DNA of 64,000 nucleotides from Nocardioides salarius (lineage in GTDB: Bacteria; Actinomycetota; Actinomycetes; Propionibacteriales; Nocardioidaceae), in the NCBI RefSeq assembly GCF_016907435.1, contig NZ_JAFBBZ010000001.1, positions 2,232,001 to 2,296,000 of the forward strand, read 5' to 3'. The first letter of the stretch is position 1. Each line of letters opens with the position of its first letter. The notes under the pieces are model-generated. The model did no database searches and had not been told where the DNA came from. It worked only from the letters and a program-made list of their open reading frames with translations. Positions 34,061-41,995 of this stretch are shown here, in pieces. A program made the position numbers and the translations under genes.

Positions 34061-34983
34061 GCCCGGTGCGCGGGGCCGACATCGCCTGCCTCGAGGGCGA
34101 GAGCGCCTACGACGTGCGCTGGCCCTGGAAGGACGGTGCGCTGCGGCCCGGGCTGACCTGCGTGTTCCGGCTCAAGAACGAGGCGCACAACCTGCCGTGG
34201 GTGCTGCCGCCGATGCTCGAGGCGGTCCAGCACGTCGTCATCGTCGACAACCTCTCCGACGACGGCACCCCCGAGGTGGCCCAGCGGGTCGCCGAGGAGT
34301 GCGGGGCGGGGGAGCGGATCACCGTGACGTCGTACCCCTTCCAGGTCTCGCGCGCCGGCAGCGAGCACCTGGCCACCCGGCCCGACTCGGTGCACTCCCT
34401 GACGCACTTCTACAACTGGTCGTTCTCCCACGTGCGCACCGCCTACTCGATGAAGTGGGACGGCGACATGGTGCTGACCCGCGAGGGCGTGAGCATCCTG
34501 CGCGACCTGTCGTGGCAGCTCGAGGACTCCAACGCCGTCGTCGCCGTGCCGCGCCACCCGCTCTCGGTGGAGAGCGAGCAGGTCGCCTGGCTCGACCTCG
34601 GCTTCCGCTTCCTCGAGCCGTGGATCTACCCGATGGGCCCGGAGTTCACCTTCGTGAAGGCCTTCGAGTGGGAGGTGCGCGAGTTCCCCGAGTCGACCAC
34701 CCGCATCGTGGCCCCCGAGGGGCTGTGCGTGGAGCTGAAGTGGCTCGACCGCGACGAGTTCGCGCACTGGAGCGACATGGACTTCGACACCTCCCGCGCC
34801 CCCCGCAAGCGCCGCGAGTGGCAGGTCTACTCCGCGCTGCGCGACGGCCTGGGCCACGAGGTGCCCGGCCTGCACCGCATCGAGTCGCCCCCCGGCGTCC
34901 ACGTCGTCGACCACGTCACCCGCACCTGGCTGCCCCGCGCCGAGCGCCCCCTCGTCCGCCGCAAGGGCCGCCTCGAGGTCTGA
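34057..34983 (+). CDS. Family 2-like glycosyltransferase
   Basis: 308 aa GT-A fold enzyme. LTCVFRLKNEAHNLPWVL (~32-49) and VVIVDNLSDDGT (~57-68) are the GT2 nucleotide-sugar start; KWDGDMVLT (~132-140) provides the DxD metal motif. There is no transmembrane segment. It starts at ATG 34057, overlapping the sulfotransferase stop. The order sulfotransferase-glycosyltransferase suggests assembly and sulfation of a cell-surface glycan (inference). Confidence 0.8.
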   Translation: MSPVRGADIACLEGESAYDVRWPWKDGALRPGLTCVFRLKNEAHNLPWVLPPMLEAVQHVVIVDNLSDDGTPEVAQRVAEECGAGERITVTSYPFQVSRAGSEHLATRPDSVHSLTHFYNWSFSHVRTAYSMKWDGDMVLTREGVSILRDLSWQLEDSNAVVAVPRHPLSVESEQVAWLDLGFRFLEPWIYPMGPEFTFVKAFEWEVREFPESTTRIVAPEGLCVELKWLDRDEFAHWSDMDFDTSRAPRKRREWQVYSALRDGLGHEVPGLHRIESPPGVHVVDHVTRTWLPRAERPLVRRKGRLEV

Positions 34984-35033
34984 CGCCGTCGTTGGTTGAG
35001 CAGCGAGGCGCCGTCGTGGGTTGAGCAGCGAGG
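34984..35033 (+). repeat. Two tandem 25-nt repeats (GGTTGAGCAGCGAG family)
   Basis: 34984-35008 and 35009-35033 match at 24 of 25 bases: CGCCGTCGT(T/G) then GGTTGAGCAGCGAGG. The sequence continues to GTCGCCGAAACC, giving a GGTT...AACC ended element. I recall this type of GGTTGAGCAGCGAG/CGAAACC repeat as common between genes in Nocardioides and related actinobacteria. Confidence 0.8.
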
Positions 35034-35101
35034 GCCGGAGGCTCGAGCGTCGCCGAAACCGCGTGACCCCATGGCGTACGGCGAGCGGGCGCGGGAGGCG
35101 C

Positions 35102-35154
35102 AGTGGTCACGAACGACAGTTCCGGGCCGGCCGGGACCGTCGGGAGTGACCACT
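35102..35154. terminator. Large stem-loop between convergent genes
   Basis: AGTGGTCAC (35102-35110) pairs with GTGACCACT (35146-35154); the interior holds a second GTTCCGGG/CCCGGAC-like stem. It lies between the glycosyltransferase and the leftward MalY-like gene. Confidence 0.6.
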
Positions 35155-35156
35155 CC

Positions 35157-35174
35157 TCCCTGCTCGACCAGCGT
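35157..35174 (-). repeat. Inverted diverged copy of the GGTTGAGCAGCGAG element
   Basis: On the minus strand GCTGGTCGAGCAGGGAG, close to GTTGGTTGAGCAGCGAG, ending next to the MalY-like stop codon. Together with the copies at 34984-35033 it frames a composite inverted element of about 190 bases. Confidence 0.6.
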
Positions 35175-36328
35175 CAGGTGAGGGCGGCGGCGAGGCGCTC
35201 CACGACCTGCACCAGCCGCTTCTCGGAGGTGGCGATGTTGAGGCGCACGTGGCCCTCGAGGCCCGGCTGGTAGTCGTGGCCGGGGGCCAGGCGCACGCCG
35301 TGCTCGAGCGCGGCGGCCGCCGGGTCGGCGACGCCGTACGCACGCAGGTCGAGCCAGGCCAGGTAGGTCGCCTCGAGCGGGCACAGCCGTGCCTGGGGCA
35401 GGTGCTCGGCGACGAGCTCGCCCAGGTCCTCGGCGTTGACCCGCAGCCGCGAGCGCAGGGCGTGCAGCCACAGGTCGCTGTCGCGCCAGGCGGCGGAGCC
35501 GGCGACCATGCCGAGCCCGGAGTGGCCGTGGTTGGCGGGGACGGGCACCGAGCGCAGCCGGCGGGTCTCGTCGGGGTCCATCAGCACGATCTGCGCGGCG
35601 TGCAGCCCGGGCGTGCCGAAGGCCTTGGAGTGGCTGGTGACCAGCACCGCCTCGGGGTCGACGCTGAGGTAGGGCACGAACCGCTCCTGCCCGGGCAGCA
35701 CCAGCGGCGCGTGGATCTCGTCGACCAGCACCCGGGCGCCGTGGGCGCGCACGAGCTCGCGCAGCGCCTCGAGCTCGGCGCGGTGCGCGACCCGGCCCAG
35801 CGGGTTGTGCGGGTGGCAGAGGAGCACGGTGCGGGCGCCGGCCTCGAGGTGCCGCTCGACGGCGGCCAGGTCGAGGGCCGCCGCGGCGCGGTCGTCGTGG
35901 TCGTGGTCGGGGTCGAGGCCGACGTATGCCGCCTCGCGCCCGGCCAGGGCGACCACCTCGCGGAACGGCGGGTAGCAGGGCAGCGGCACCACGACCGGGC
36001 CCGGCGGGCAGAGCTCGTCGAGGGCCAGGCGCAGCCCGGCGACCACGTCGCCGACGGGGGTGGAGGAGTCGAGCGGCACGTCCCAGCCCCAGTGCCGCTC
36101 GGCGAAGCCGCGGAACGCGGCGTCGAGGTCGGCGGGCTGGGCGGTGCCGGGGAACGCCGAGTAGCCGAGCATCCCGCGACCGACAGCGGCGGTCAGGGCC
36201 GCGGTCACCGCCGGCGGCGGCGCGAAGTCCATCTCGGCCACCCAGGCCGGGATGGTGCCCTCGGGCACCGCGCCCCACTTCAGCGGCAGCGCCGCGCGGG
36301 CCTCGGAGTCGGTGAGGTCGCGCAGCAT
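35174..36328 (-). CDS. MalY/PatB-type PLP-dependent C-S lyase (aminotransferase class I/II)
   Basis: 384 aa fold-type I PLP enzyme. WVAEMDFAPPPAV (~28-40) is the MalY/PatB N-terminal signature; LLCHPHNPLGRV (~173-184) holds the conserved Asn, VDEIHAPLVLPG (~204-215) the Asp, and TSHSKAFGTPG the PLP Lys (~236). Members act as cystathionine beta-lyases or transaminases. Start ATG 36328 lies 2 bases after the HIT gene stop, so the two are co-transcribed. Confidence 0.9.
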   Translation of the reverse strand: MLRDLTDSEARAALPLKWGAVPEGTIPAWVAEMDFAPPPAVTAALTAAVGRGMLGYSAFPGTAQPADLDAAFRGFAERHWGWDVPLDSSTPVGDVVAGLRLALDELCPPGPVVVPLPCYPPFREVVALAGREAAYVGLDPDHDHDDRAAAALDLAAVERHLEAGARTVLLCHPHNPLGRVAHRAELEALRELVRAHGARVLVDEIHAPLVLPGQERFVPYLSVDPEAVLVTSHSKAFGTPGLHAAQIVLMDPDETRRLRSVPVPANHGHSGLGMVAGSAAWRDSDLWLHALRSRLRVNAEDLGELVAEHLPQARLCPLEATYLAWLDLRAYGVADPAAAALEHGVRLAPGHDYQPGLEGHVRLNIATSEKRLVQVVERLAAALT

Positions 36329-36330
36329 CC

Positions 36331-36774
36331 TCAGGCCCCGCCCTGCAGGGCCCGGCCGGTGGCGCCGATGGCGTCGGGGTCGCCCGGCGTGGGGGTCCAC
36401 GGCAGCGACAGCCCGTCTCGCGCAGGGTCGTCGCCGTAGCGCGGCACCACGTGCAGGTGGAAGTGGAAGACGCTCTGCCAGGCGGCCTCGCCCGTGCAGT
36501 TGAGCAGGTTGACCCCGTCGGCCCCCAGCACCTCGAGCTGGCGCCTGGCCAGCCGTTGGGCGGTGAGTGCGCAGGCCGCCAGGTCGTCGGGCGTGATGTC
36601 GGTCAGGTCGACCGCGTGCGCACGCGGCACCACGAGCAGGTGCCCGACGGTGGCGGGGTTGATGTCCATGAAGGACACCGTCCGCTCGTCCTCGTCGACC
36701 CTGGTGGAGGGGATGGTGCCTGCCACGATCGCGCAGAACAGGCAGCTGTCGTCTCGGTTGACCTCGCCCGGCAT
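36331..36774 (-). CDS. HIT family protein
   Basis: 147 aa nucleotide hydrolase/transferase of the histidine-triad superfamily. CLFCAIVAG (~11-19) gives the zinc-type Cys pair seen in many HIT proteins, and HFHLHVVPRY (~103-112) is the HxHxHxx active site. Its likely substrates are adenosine phosphoramidates or dinucleoside polyphosphates. TAGGGT (36781-36786) is six bases before the ATG, so it probably has its own leaderless promoter although it follows the dienoyl-CoA reductase gene. Confidence 0.93.
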   Translation of the reverse strand: MPGEVNRDDSCLFCAIVAGTIPSTRVDEDERTVSFMDINPATVGHLLVVPRAHAVDLTDITPDDLAACALTAQRLARRQLEVLGADGVNLLNCTGEAAWQSVFHFHLHVVPRYGDDPARDGLSLPWTPTPGDPDAIGATGRALQGGA

Positions 36775-36780
36775 GCCCCG

Positions 36781-36786
36781 ACCCTA
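36781..36786 (-). promoter_or_regulatory. Predicted -10 box, HIT gene
   Basis: TAGGGT on the minus strand, six bases before ATG 36774. Confidence 0.4.
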
Positions 36787-36806
36787 GCCAGCCGTCCCCG
36801 GCCGCC

Positions 36807-38858
36807 TCACAGCGCCGCGGCGACGCGCGTGCCCTGCTCGATGGCGCGCTTGGCGTCGAGCTCGGCGGCCACGTCGGCCCCGCCGACCAGGTGCAGGCCG
36901 GGGTGGGTCTCGGCCGCGGTGAGGTCGTCGAAGAGCGAGCGCACCGACTCCTGGCCGGCGCACAGCACCACGTGGTCGACGACGAGCTCGCGCGGCTCGC
37001 CCTCGACCGTGACGTGCAGGACGACGGCGTCGTCGCGGCCCTCGATGCGCTCGTACGCCGCACCCGCGACCTGGGTGACGCCCGACTGCTTGAGCACGGC
37101 GCGGTGCGCCCAGCCCGAGGTCTTGCCCAGGTCCTTGCCGATCATCGAGGTCTTGCGCTGGAGCAGGGTCACCTCGCGGAACGGCTCGCGCGGCTTGCGC
37201 TCGGTCAGCCCGCCGCGGTGCAGGCTGGGGTCGCCGACGCCCCAGTGGGCCATCCACTCCTCGACGCCGGCCTCCTCGTCGGGGCCGGGGGAGGCGGGGT
37301 CGTGGACCAGCCAGTGGCTGACGTCGACGCCGATGCCGCCGGCGCCGATGACGGCGACCCGCTTGCCGGGCACCATCCGGCCGGAGAGCACGTCGGCGTA
37401 GGAGACCACCCGCGGGTCGTCGCCGCCGGGGATCACCGGCAGCCGCGGCTCGACGCCGGTGGAGACCACGACCTCGTCGAAGCCGGCCAGGTCGGCGGCG
37501 GTGGCGCGGGTGGAGAGCCGCACGTCGACGCCGAGCACCTCGAGGCGCCGGGTGTAGTAGCGCAGCGTCTCGGCGAAGTCCTCCTTGCCGGGCACCGCCA
37601 TCGCCAGGCGGAACTGCCCGCCCAGCGCGGGCTGGGCCTCGAAGAGGGTCACCGCCAGGCCGCGCTCGGCCGCGGAGACCGCGGTGGCCAGGCCCGCCGG
37701 GCCGGCGCCGACGACGGCGACCGAGCGGCGTACGCGCGTGGGGGCGAGCACCAGCGTGGTCTCGCGGCAGGCGCGCGGGTTGACCAGGCAGGAGGCGGTC
37801 TTGTTGGAGAAGGTGTGGTCGAGGCAGGCCTGGTTGCAGGCGATGCAGGTGTTGATCTCGTCGCCGCGACCGGCGGCGGCCTTGGTGACGAACTGGGGGT
37901 CGGCCAGCAGCGGGCGGGCCATCGAGACCAGGTCGGCGCCGCCCTCGGCGAGGATCGACTCGGCCAGCTCGGGGGTGTTGATCCGGTTGGACGCGCACAC
38001 CGGCACCGACACCTCGGCCTTGAGCCGCGCGGTCACCGAGCGCCACGCCGCCGGCGGCACCTGGGTGATGATCGTGGGGATGCGGGCCTCGTGCCAGCCG
38101 ATGCCGGTGTTGAGCACGCTGACGCCGGCCTCGGTCAGCCGGTGGGCCAGGGTGACGACCTCGTCCCAGCTCTGGCCGCCCTCGACCAGGTCGAGCAGCG
38201 AGATCCGGTACATGATCGGCAGGTCGTCGCCGACCAGGTCGCGGGTGCGGCGCACCACCTCGAGCGGGAAGCGCATCCGCTTCTCGGCGCTGCCGCCCCA
38301 CTCGTCGTCGCGCTGGTTGGTGCGCTCGGCGAGGAACTGGTTGATCAGGTAGCCCTCGGAACCCATGATCTCGACCGCGTCGTAGCCGCCCTTGACCGCC
38401 AGCGCGACGGTCCGCGCGAACGCGGTCGCGGTGCGGTCGACCTGGCGCGCCGACATCGCCGAGGGCTTGAACGGCGTGATCGGGCTCTTGCGGTCGGAGG
38501 CGGAGTGGATGAACGGGTGGTAGCCGTAGCGGCCCGCGTGCAGCACCTGCAGCGCGATCGCGCCGCCCTCGTCGTGCACCGCGTCGGTGACCTGGCGGTG
38601 CCGCATCGCCTGCAGCCGGGTGGTCAGCTCGGAGGCGAACGGCTTGAGCCAGCCGCGCTTGGTCGGTGCGTAGCCGCCGGTGACGATGAGCCCGACCCCG
38701 CCCCGCGCACGCTCCGCGGCGTACGCCGCCAGCTTGGGCACGTCCCACGGCGCGTCCTCGAGCCCGGTGTGCATCGAGCCCATCACCACGCGGTTGCGCA
38801 GCGTCAGCGACCCGAGCCGCAGGGGCTCCAGCAGGTGGGGGTAGGGGTTGGCGCTCAT
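36807..38858 (-). CDS. fadH: NADPH-dependent 2,4-dienoyl-CoA reductase (FadH-like)
   Basis: 683 aa. It combines an N-terminal OYE-like TIM barrel (FMN; LQVLHAGRYGY ~103-113, VEIMGSEGYLINQFLAERTN ~162-181), a 4Fe-4S cluster site (CIACNQACLD with a further Cys, ~337-360), and C-terminal FAD/NADPH Rossmann domains (VAVVGAGPAGLATAVSAAERG ~380-400 in part; VAVIGAGGIGVDVSHWL). It reduces dienoyl-CoAs in unsaturated fatty-acid oxidation. ATG 38858 overlaps the PadR stop (ATGA), so it is coupled to that regulator. Other enoate reductases share this architecture, so the substrate is probable, not certain. Confidence 0.9.
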   Translation of the reverse strand: MSANPYPHLLEPLRLGSLTLRNRVVMGSMHTGLEDAPWDVPKLAAYAAERARGGVGLIVTGGYAPTKRGWLKPFASELTTRLQAMRHRQVTDAVHDEGGAIALQVLHAGRYGYHPFIHSASDRKSPITPFKPSAMSARQVDRTATAFARTVALAVKGGYDAVEIMGSEGYLINQFLAERTNQRDDEWGGSAEKRMRFPLEVVRRTRDLVGDDLPIMYRISLLDLVEGGQSWDEVVTLAHRLTEAGVSVLNTGIGWHEARIPTIITQVPPAAWRSVTARLKAEVSVPVCASNRINTPELAESILAEGGADLVSMARPLLADPQFVTKAAAGRGDEINTCIACNQACLDHTFSNKTASCLVNPRACRETTLVLAPTRVRRSVAVVGAGPAGLATAVSAAERGLAVTLFEAQPALGGQFRLAMAVPGKEDFAETLRYYTRRLEVLGVDVRLSTRATAADLAGFDEVVVSTGVEPRLPVIPGGDDPRVVSYADVLSGRMVPGKRVAVIGAGGIGVDVSHWLVHDPASPGPDEEAGVEEWMAHWGVGDPSLHRGGLTERKPREPFREVTLLQRKTSMIGKDLGKTSGWAHRAVLKQSGVTQVAGAAYERIEGRDDAVVLHVTVEGEPRELVVDHVVLCAGQESVRSLFDDLTAAETHPGLHLVGGADVAAELDAKRAIEQGTRVAAAL

Positions 38859-39385
38859 GCGTGTGCCTCCAGGTACTCGGTGAGCCAGGTGATCGACGTC
38901 TGCTCGGCCAGCACGCCGCCGCGCAGGACGAGGTACTGGTCGAGCTCGAGGCCGCCCAGGGTGGTCGGGTCGGGGTAGTCGCGGGTCATCAGCTGCTCGT
39001 AGCGCGCCAGGCGGGCGCGGTGCTCGGCGAGGTCGGCGCGCACGACGTCGAGCACGGCCGCGCGGTCGCCGAAGGAGGCGCCGCGCATCTTGACCGCCAG
39101 GTCGGAGCGCAGCGGCGGGGTGGCGCTCGGCTCGCCCAGCCAGGCGGCCAGGACCTCGCGGCCGGCGGCGGCGACCTCGTAGACCTTCTTGGCCGGGCGC
39201 CCTGCCTGCTCGACGGTGGTGGCGCGCAGCCAGCCGTCGGACTCCATCCGGCCCAGCACCCGGTAGATCTGCTGGTGGGTGGCGCCCCAGAAGTAGCCGA
39301 TGGAGCGGCTGAAGCGTCGGCTGAGCTCGAGTCCGGCGGCCGGCTGCTCGCTCAGGGCGACCAGCAGGGCGTGCTCGAGGGCCAT
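38855..39385 (-). CDS. PadR family transcriptional regulator
   Basis: 176 aa. The winged-helix N-terminus (ALLVALSEQPAAGLELSRRF, IGYFWGATHQQIYRVLGRME) and helical C-terminal VirR-like dimerisation domain are typical PadR subfamily s1. It is coupled to fadH by ATGA. The palindrome TGCAACTAGTTGCA, 22 bases upstream of its ATG, is a strong candidate operator and also overlaps the -35 region of the divergent ABC importer operon. Confidence 0.92.
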   Translation of the reverse strand: MALEHALLVALSEQPAAGLELSRRFSRSIGYFWGATHQQIYRVLGRMESDGWLRATTVEQAGRPAKKVYEVAAAGREVLAAWLGEPSATPPLRSDLAVKMRGASFGDRAAVLDVVRADLAEHRARLARYEQLMTRDYPDPTTLGGLELDQYLVLRGGVLAEQTSITWLTEYLEAHA

Positions 39386-39406
39386 GGTCGTATCGTGCCC
39401 GACCTA

Positions 39407-39420
39407 TGCAACTAGTTGCA
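39407..39420. promoter_or_regulatory. PadR-type operator palindrome
   Basis: Perfect 14-bp TGCAACTAGTTGCA between the divergent padR-fadH and ABC importer operons. It overlaps TAGTTG (39413-39418), which is 17 bases from the importer's -10 TACGAT. Confidence 0.65.
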
Positions 39421-39435
39421 AGACCGGGTTCGTCC

Positions 39436-39441
39436 TACGAT
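39436..39441 (+). promoter_or_regulatory. Predicted -10 box, ABC importer operon
   Basis: TACGAT six bases before ATG 39448; probably leaderless. Weak -35 TAGTTG, 17 bases upstream, inside the palindrome. Confidence 0.5.
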
Positions 39442-39447
39442 TCCCCC

Positions 39448-40365
39448 ATGCTGCGCCGGTCTGCGGTCGTCCCCGCCCTCGCCTCCCTGCCCCTGCTGCT
39501 CGGAGCGGTCGCCTGCGCGCCCGCCGACGAGGAGCCGACCACCGCCGCCGACGCTGGTTCCGACGCTGGCTCCGACGCTGGTTCCGAGGAGCCCGCCGCC
39601 GAGGTCGACCCGGCCGCCTGCGTCACCGACGACATGCTGCTCGAGGGCGGCACCCTCACCGTCGGCACCGACTCGCCGGCCTACGAGCCGTGGTTCGCCG
39701 ACAACGACCCGACCAACGGCGAGGGCTACGAGTCGGCGGTGGCCTACGCCGTCGCCGAGCGCCTGGGCTTCTCCGACGACGAGGTCAGCTGGGTGCGGGT
39801 GCCCTTCAACACCTCCTACGCCCCCGGCGCCAAGGACTTCGACTTCGACATCAACCAGATCTCGATCACCCCGAAGCGTGCCGAGGTCGTCGACTTCTCG
39901 CAGGGCTACTACCAGGCCGCGCAGGCCGTCGTGGCGCTCGAGGGCACCGCCGGCGCCGAGGCCGCCAGCCTCGAGGACCTCGCCGACCTGCGCCTGGGCG
40001 CGCAGACCGGGACCACCTCGCTGACCGCGATCCGCGACATCATCGAGCCCGAGGTCGACCCGGCCGTCTTCGAGGACACCAACTCCGCCAAGCAGGCGCT
40101 GGCCAACGACCAGGTCGACGCCGTGCTGGCCGACCTGCCCACCGCCTTCTACATCTCCGCCGTCGAGATCCCCGGCAGCACCATCGTCGGGCAGTTCCAG
40201 CCCGAGACCGGGGAGCAGGAGGAGTTCGGGATGCTCTTCGAGAAGGGCAGCGAGCTGGTGCCCTGCGTCGACGCCGCCCTGCAGGCCATGGAGGCCGACG
40301 GCGAGCTCGCCGACATCGAGCAGGAGTGGCTCTCCGACGTCGTCGGCGTGCCCGAGCTGCAGTAG
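39448..40365 (+). CDS. Amino-acid ABC transporter substrate-binding lipoprotein
   Basis: 305 aa. A lipoprotein signal ends in GAVAC (Cys23), followed by an acidic linker with DAGSDAGSDAGS repeats, then a family 3 solute-binding domain (~60-300; LTVGTDSPAYEPW ~69-81, FDFDINQISITPKRAEVVDF ~131-150). It binds a polar amino acid outside the membrane. It is the first gene of a three-gene importer operon, overlapping the permease by one base (TAGTG). Confidence 0.9.
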   Translation: MLRRSAVVPALASLPLLLGAVACAPADEEPTTAADAGSDAGSDAGSEEPAAEVDPAACVTDDMLLEGGTLTVGTDSPAYEPWFADNDPTNGEGYESAVAYAVAERLGFSDDEVSWVRVPFNTSYAPGAKDFDFDINQISITPKRAEVVDFSQGYYQAAQAVVALEGTAGAEAASLEDLADLRLGAQTGTTSLTAIRDIIEPEVDPAVFEDTNSAKQALANDQVDAVLADLPTAFYISAVEIPGSTIVGQFQPETGEQEEFGMLFEKGSELVPCVDAALQAMEADGELADIEQEWLSDVVGVPELQ

Positions 40366-41225
40366 TGCCCACCAGTCCCGGGGCGTGGCGCCCCAGCGAG
40401 CGCGAGCTCGCCCGGCGCGCCGAGCGCCGTCGCCTGCGCGTACGCCGCTCCGGCACCGCGAGCGCCTCGACCGTCGTCTTCTTCGCCCTGCTGGGCCTCG
40501 GGCTGGTGCTCTCGCCGGGCTGGGAGCGCGTGCAGGAGACCTTCTTCTCGTGGTCCGACGCGAAGGAGTCCTTCCCGCTGGTGCTCGAGGCGTTCTGGCT
40601 CAACGTGCGGATCTTCTTGGTCGCCGAGCCGGCGATCCTGCTGCTCGCCCTGCTGGTCGCGATCATGCGTGGCACCCGCTCGGCCTGGCTCGCGCCGGCG
40701 CGCATCGTGGCGGTCGCCTTCACCGACGTGATGCGCGGCATCCCGACGCTGCTGCTGGTGGTGCTGCTCGGCTTCGGCGTGCCGGCCCTGGAGCTGCAGG
40801 GCCTGACCAACGACCGGCTCGTGTGGGCCACGGTCGCGCTGATCCTGTCGTACTCCGCCTACGTCGCCGAGGTCTTCCGCGCCGGCATCGAGTCGATCCA
40901 CCCCTCCCAGATCGCCAGCGCCCGGGCGCTGGGGCTGGGCCCGGTGCGCACCCTGCGCCACGTGGTGGTGCCCCAGGCGGTGCGCCGCGTGGTGCCGCCG
41001 CTGCTCAACGACTTCATCTCGCTGCAGAAGGACACCGCCCTGGTCTCGCTGGTGGGCGCCTACGACGGCGTCTTCGCCGCCCGCGACTACAGCGCCTACA
41101 ACTTCAACTACACCTCGCTGGTCGTCGTCTCGCTGCTCTTCATCGCCCTGACCGTGCCGCTGGCCCGGTTCACCGACTGGCTGCAGCGTCGCGTCATGGA
41201 GCGCGAGCGGGCGGGGGCGCTGTGA
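40365..41225 (+). CDS. Amino-acid ABC transporter permease (HisM/GlnP type)
   Basis: 286 aa. A basic cytosolic N-terminus (~1-32) and about five or six membrane helices. The EAA loop is ASARALGLGPVRTLRHVVVPQA (~186-207, quoted in part), the contact for the ATPase. The start is GTG 40365, overlapping the substrate-binding gene stop. It overlaps the ATPase gene by GTGA. One permease gene suggests a homodimer. Confidence 0.92.
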   Translation: MPTSPGAWRPSERELARRAERRRLRVRRSGTASASTVVFFALLGLGLVLSPGWERVQETFFSWSDAKESFPLVLEAFWLNVRIFLVAEPAILLLALLVAIMRGTRSAWLAPARIVAVAFTDVMRGIPTLLLVVLLGFGVPALELQGLTNDRLVWATVALILSYSAYVAEVFRAGIESIHPSQIASARALGLGPVRTLRHVVVPQAVRRVVPPLLNDFISLQKDTALVSLVGAYDGVFAARDYSAYNFNYTSLVVVSLLFIALTVPLARFTDWLQRRVMERERAGAL

Positions 41226-41962
41226 GCCCGCTGGTCGAGGTCACCGGCCTGCGCAAGACCTACGGCGACCGGGTGGTCCTCGACGACGTCGACCTGCGCG
41301 TCCACCCCGGCGACGTGGTCTGCCTGATCGGCTCGTCGGGCTCGGGCAAGTCGACGCTGCTGCGCTGCCTCAACCTGCTCGAGGAGATCGACGACGGGGT
41401 GATCACCTTCGAGGGCCGCGAGATCTCCGACCCGCGCGTCGACCCGATGCAGGTGCGCCGGCGCATCGGGATGGTCTTCCAGGCCTACAACCTCTTCCCG
41501 CACCTGACGGTGCTGGAGAACTGCACGCTCGCCCCGCGCCACGCCCACGGCCTGGGCCGCCGCGCCGCGCGCGAGCGGGCCCGCGAGCTGCTGGAGCGCT
41601 TCGGGCTGGCCGAGCACGCCGACAAGCACCCCGACCGGCTCTCCGGCGGGCAGCAGCAGCGCGCGGCCGTCGTACGCGCCCTGTGCACGCAGCCGACGCT
41701 GCTGCTGCTCGACGAGGTCACCGCGGCGCTCGACCCCGAGCTGGTCGGCGACGTGCTCGGCATCGTGCGCGACCTGGCCGCGGCCGGCACCACCATGGTG
41801 CTGGCCACCCACGAGATGGCCTTCGCTCGCGAGGTCGCCACCAAGGTGGCCTTCCTCGACGGCGGGCGGATCCTCGAGCAGGGCCCGCCGGCGCAGATCT
41901 TCGCCGAGCCCCGCGAGGAGCGCACCCGGGCCTTCCTGCGCCGCGTGCTGGACCGCCCCTAG
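41222..41962 (+). CDS. Amino-acid ABC transporter ATP-binding protein
   Basis: 246 aa. Walker A GSSGSGKST (~38-46), Q-loop VFQAYNLFPHLTV, signature LSGGQQQRAAV (~140-150), Walker B LLLLDEVTAALD (~160-171) and switch THEMAF. It drives uptake of a polar amino acid with the two upstream gene products. Start GTG 41222. The operon ends here; the next gene has its own promoter. Confidence 0.95.
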   Translation: MSPLVEVTGLRKTYGDRVVLDDVDLRVHPGDVVCLIGSSGSGKSTLLRCLNLLEEIDDGVITFEGREISDPRVDPMQVRRRIGMVFQAYNLFPHLTVLENCTLAPRHAHGLGRRAARERARELLERFGLAEHADKHPDRLSGGQQQRAAVVRALCTQPTLLLLDEVTAALDPELVGDVLGIVRDLAAAGTTMVLATHEMAFAREVATKVAFLDGGRILEQGPPAQIFAEPREERTRAFLRRVLDRP

Positions 41963-41967
41963 CACCG

Positions 41968-41988
41968 TGACAGCGATGCTGTCAGGAT
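41968..41988 (+). promoter_or_regulatory. Racemase promoter with MerR-type dyad
   Basis: TGACAGCGATGCTGTCA (41968-41984), arms TGACAGC/GCTGTCA around GAT, followed by -10 CAGGAT (41983-41988), which overlaps the last two bases of the dyad. The fadA promoter has a related dyad with exactly the same overlap. ATG 41996 is seven bases after the -10. Confidence 0.6.
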
Positions 41989-41995
41989 GCTCGCC

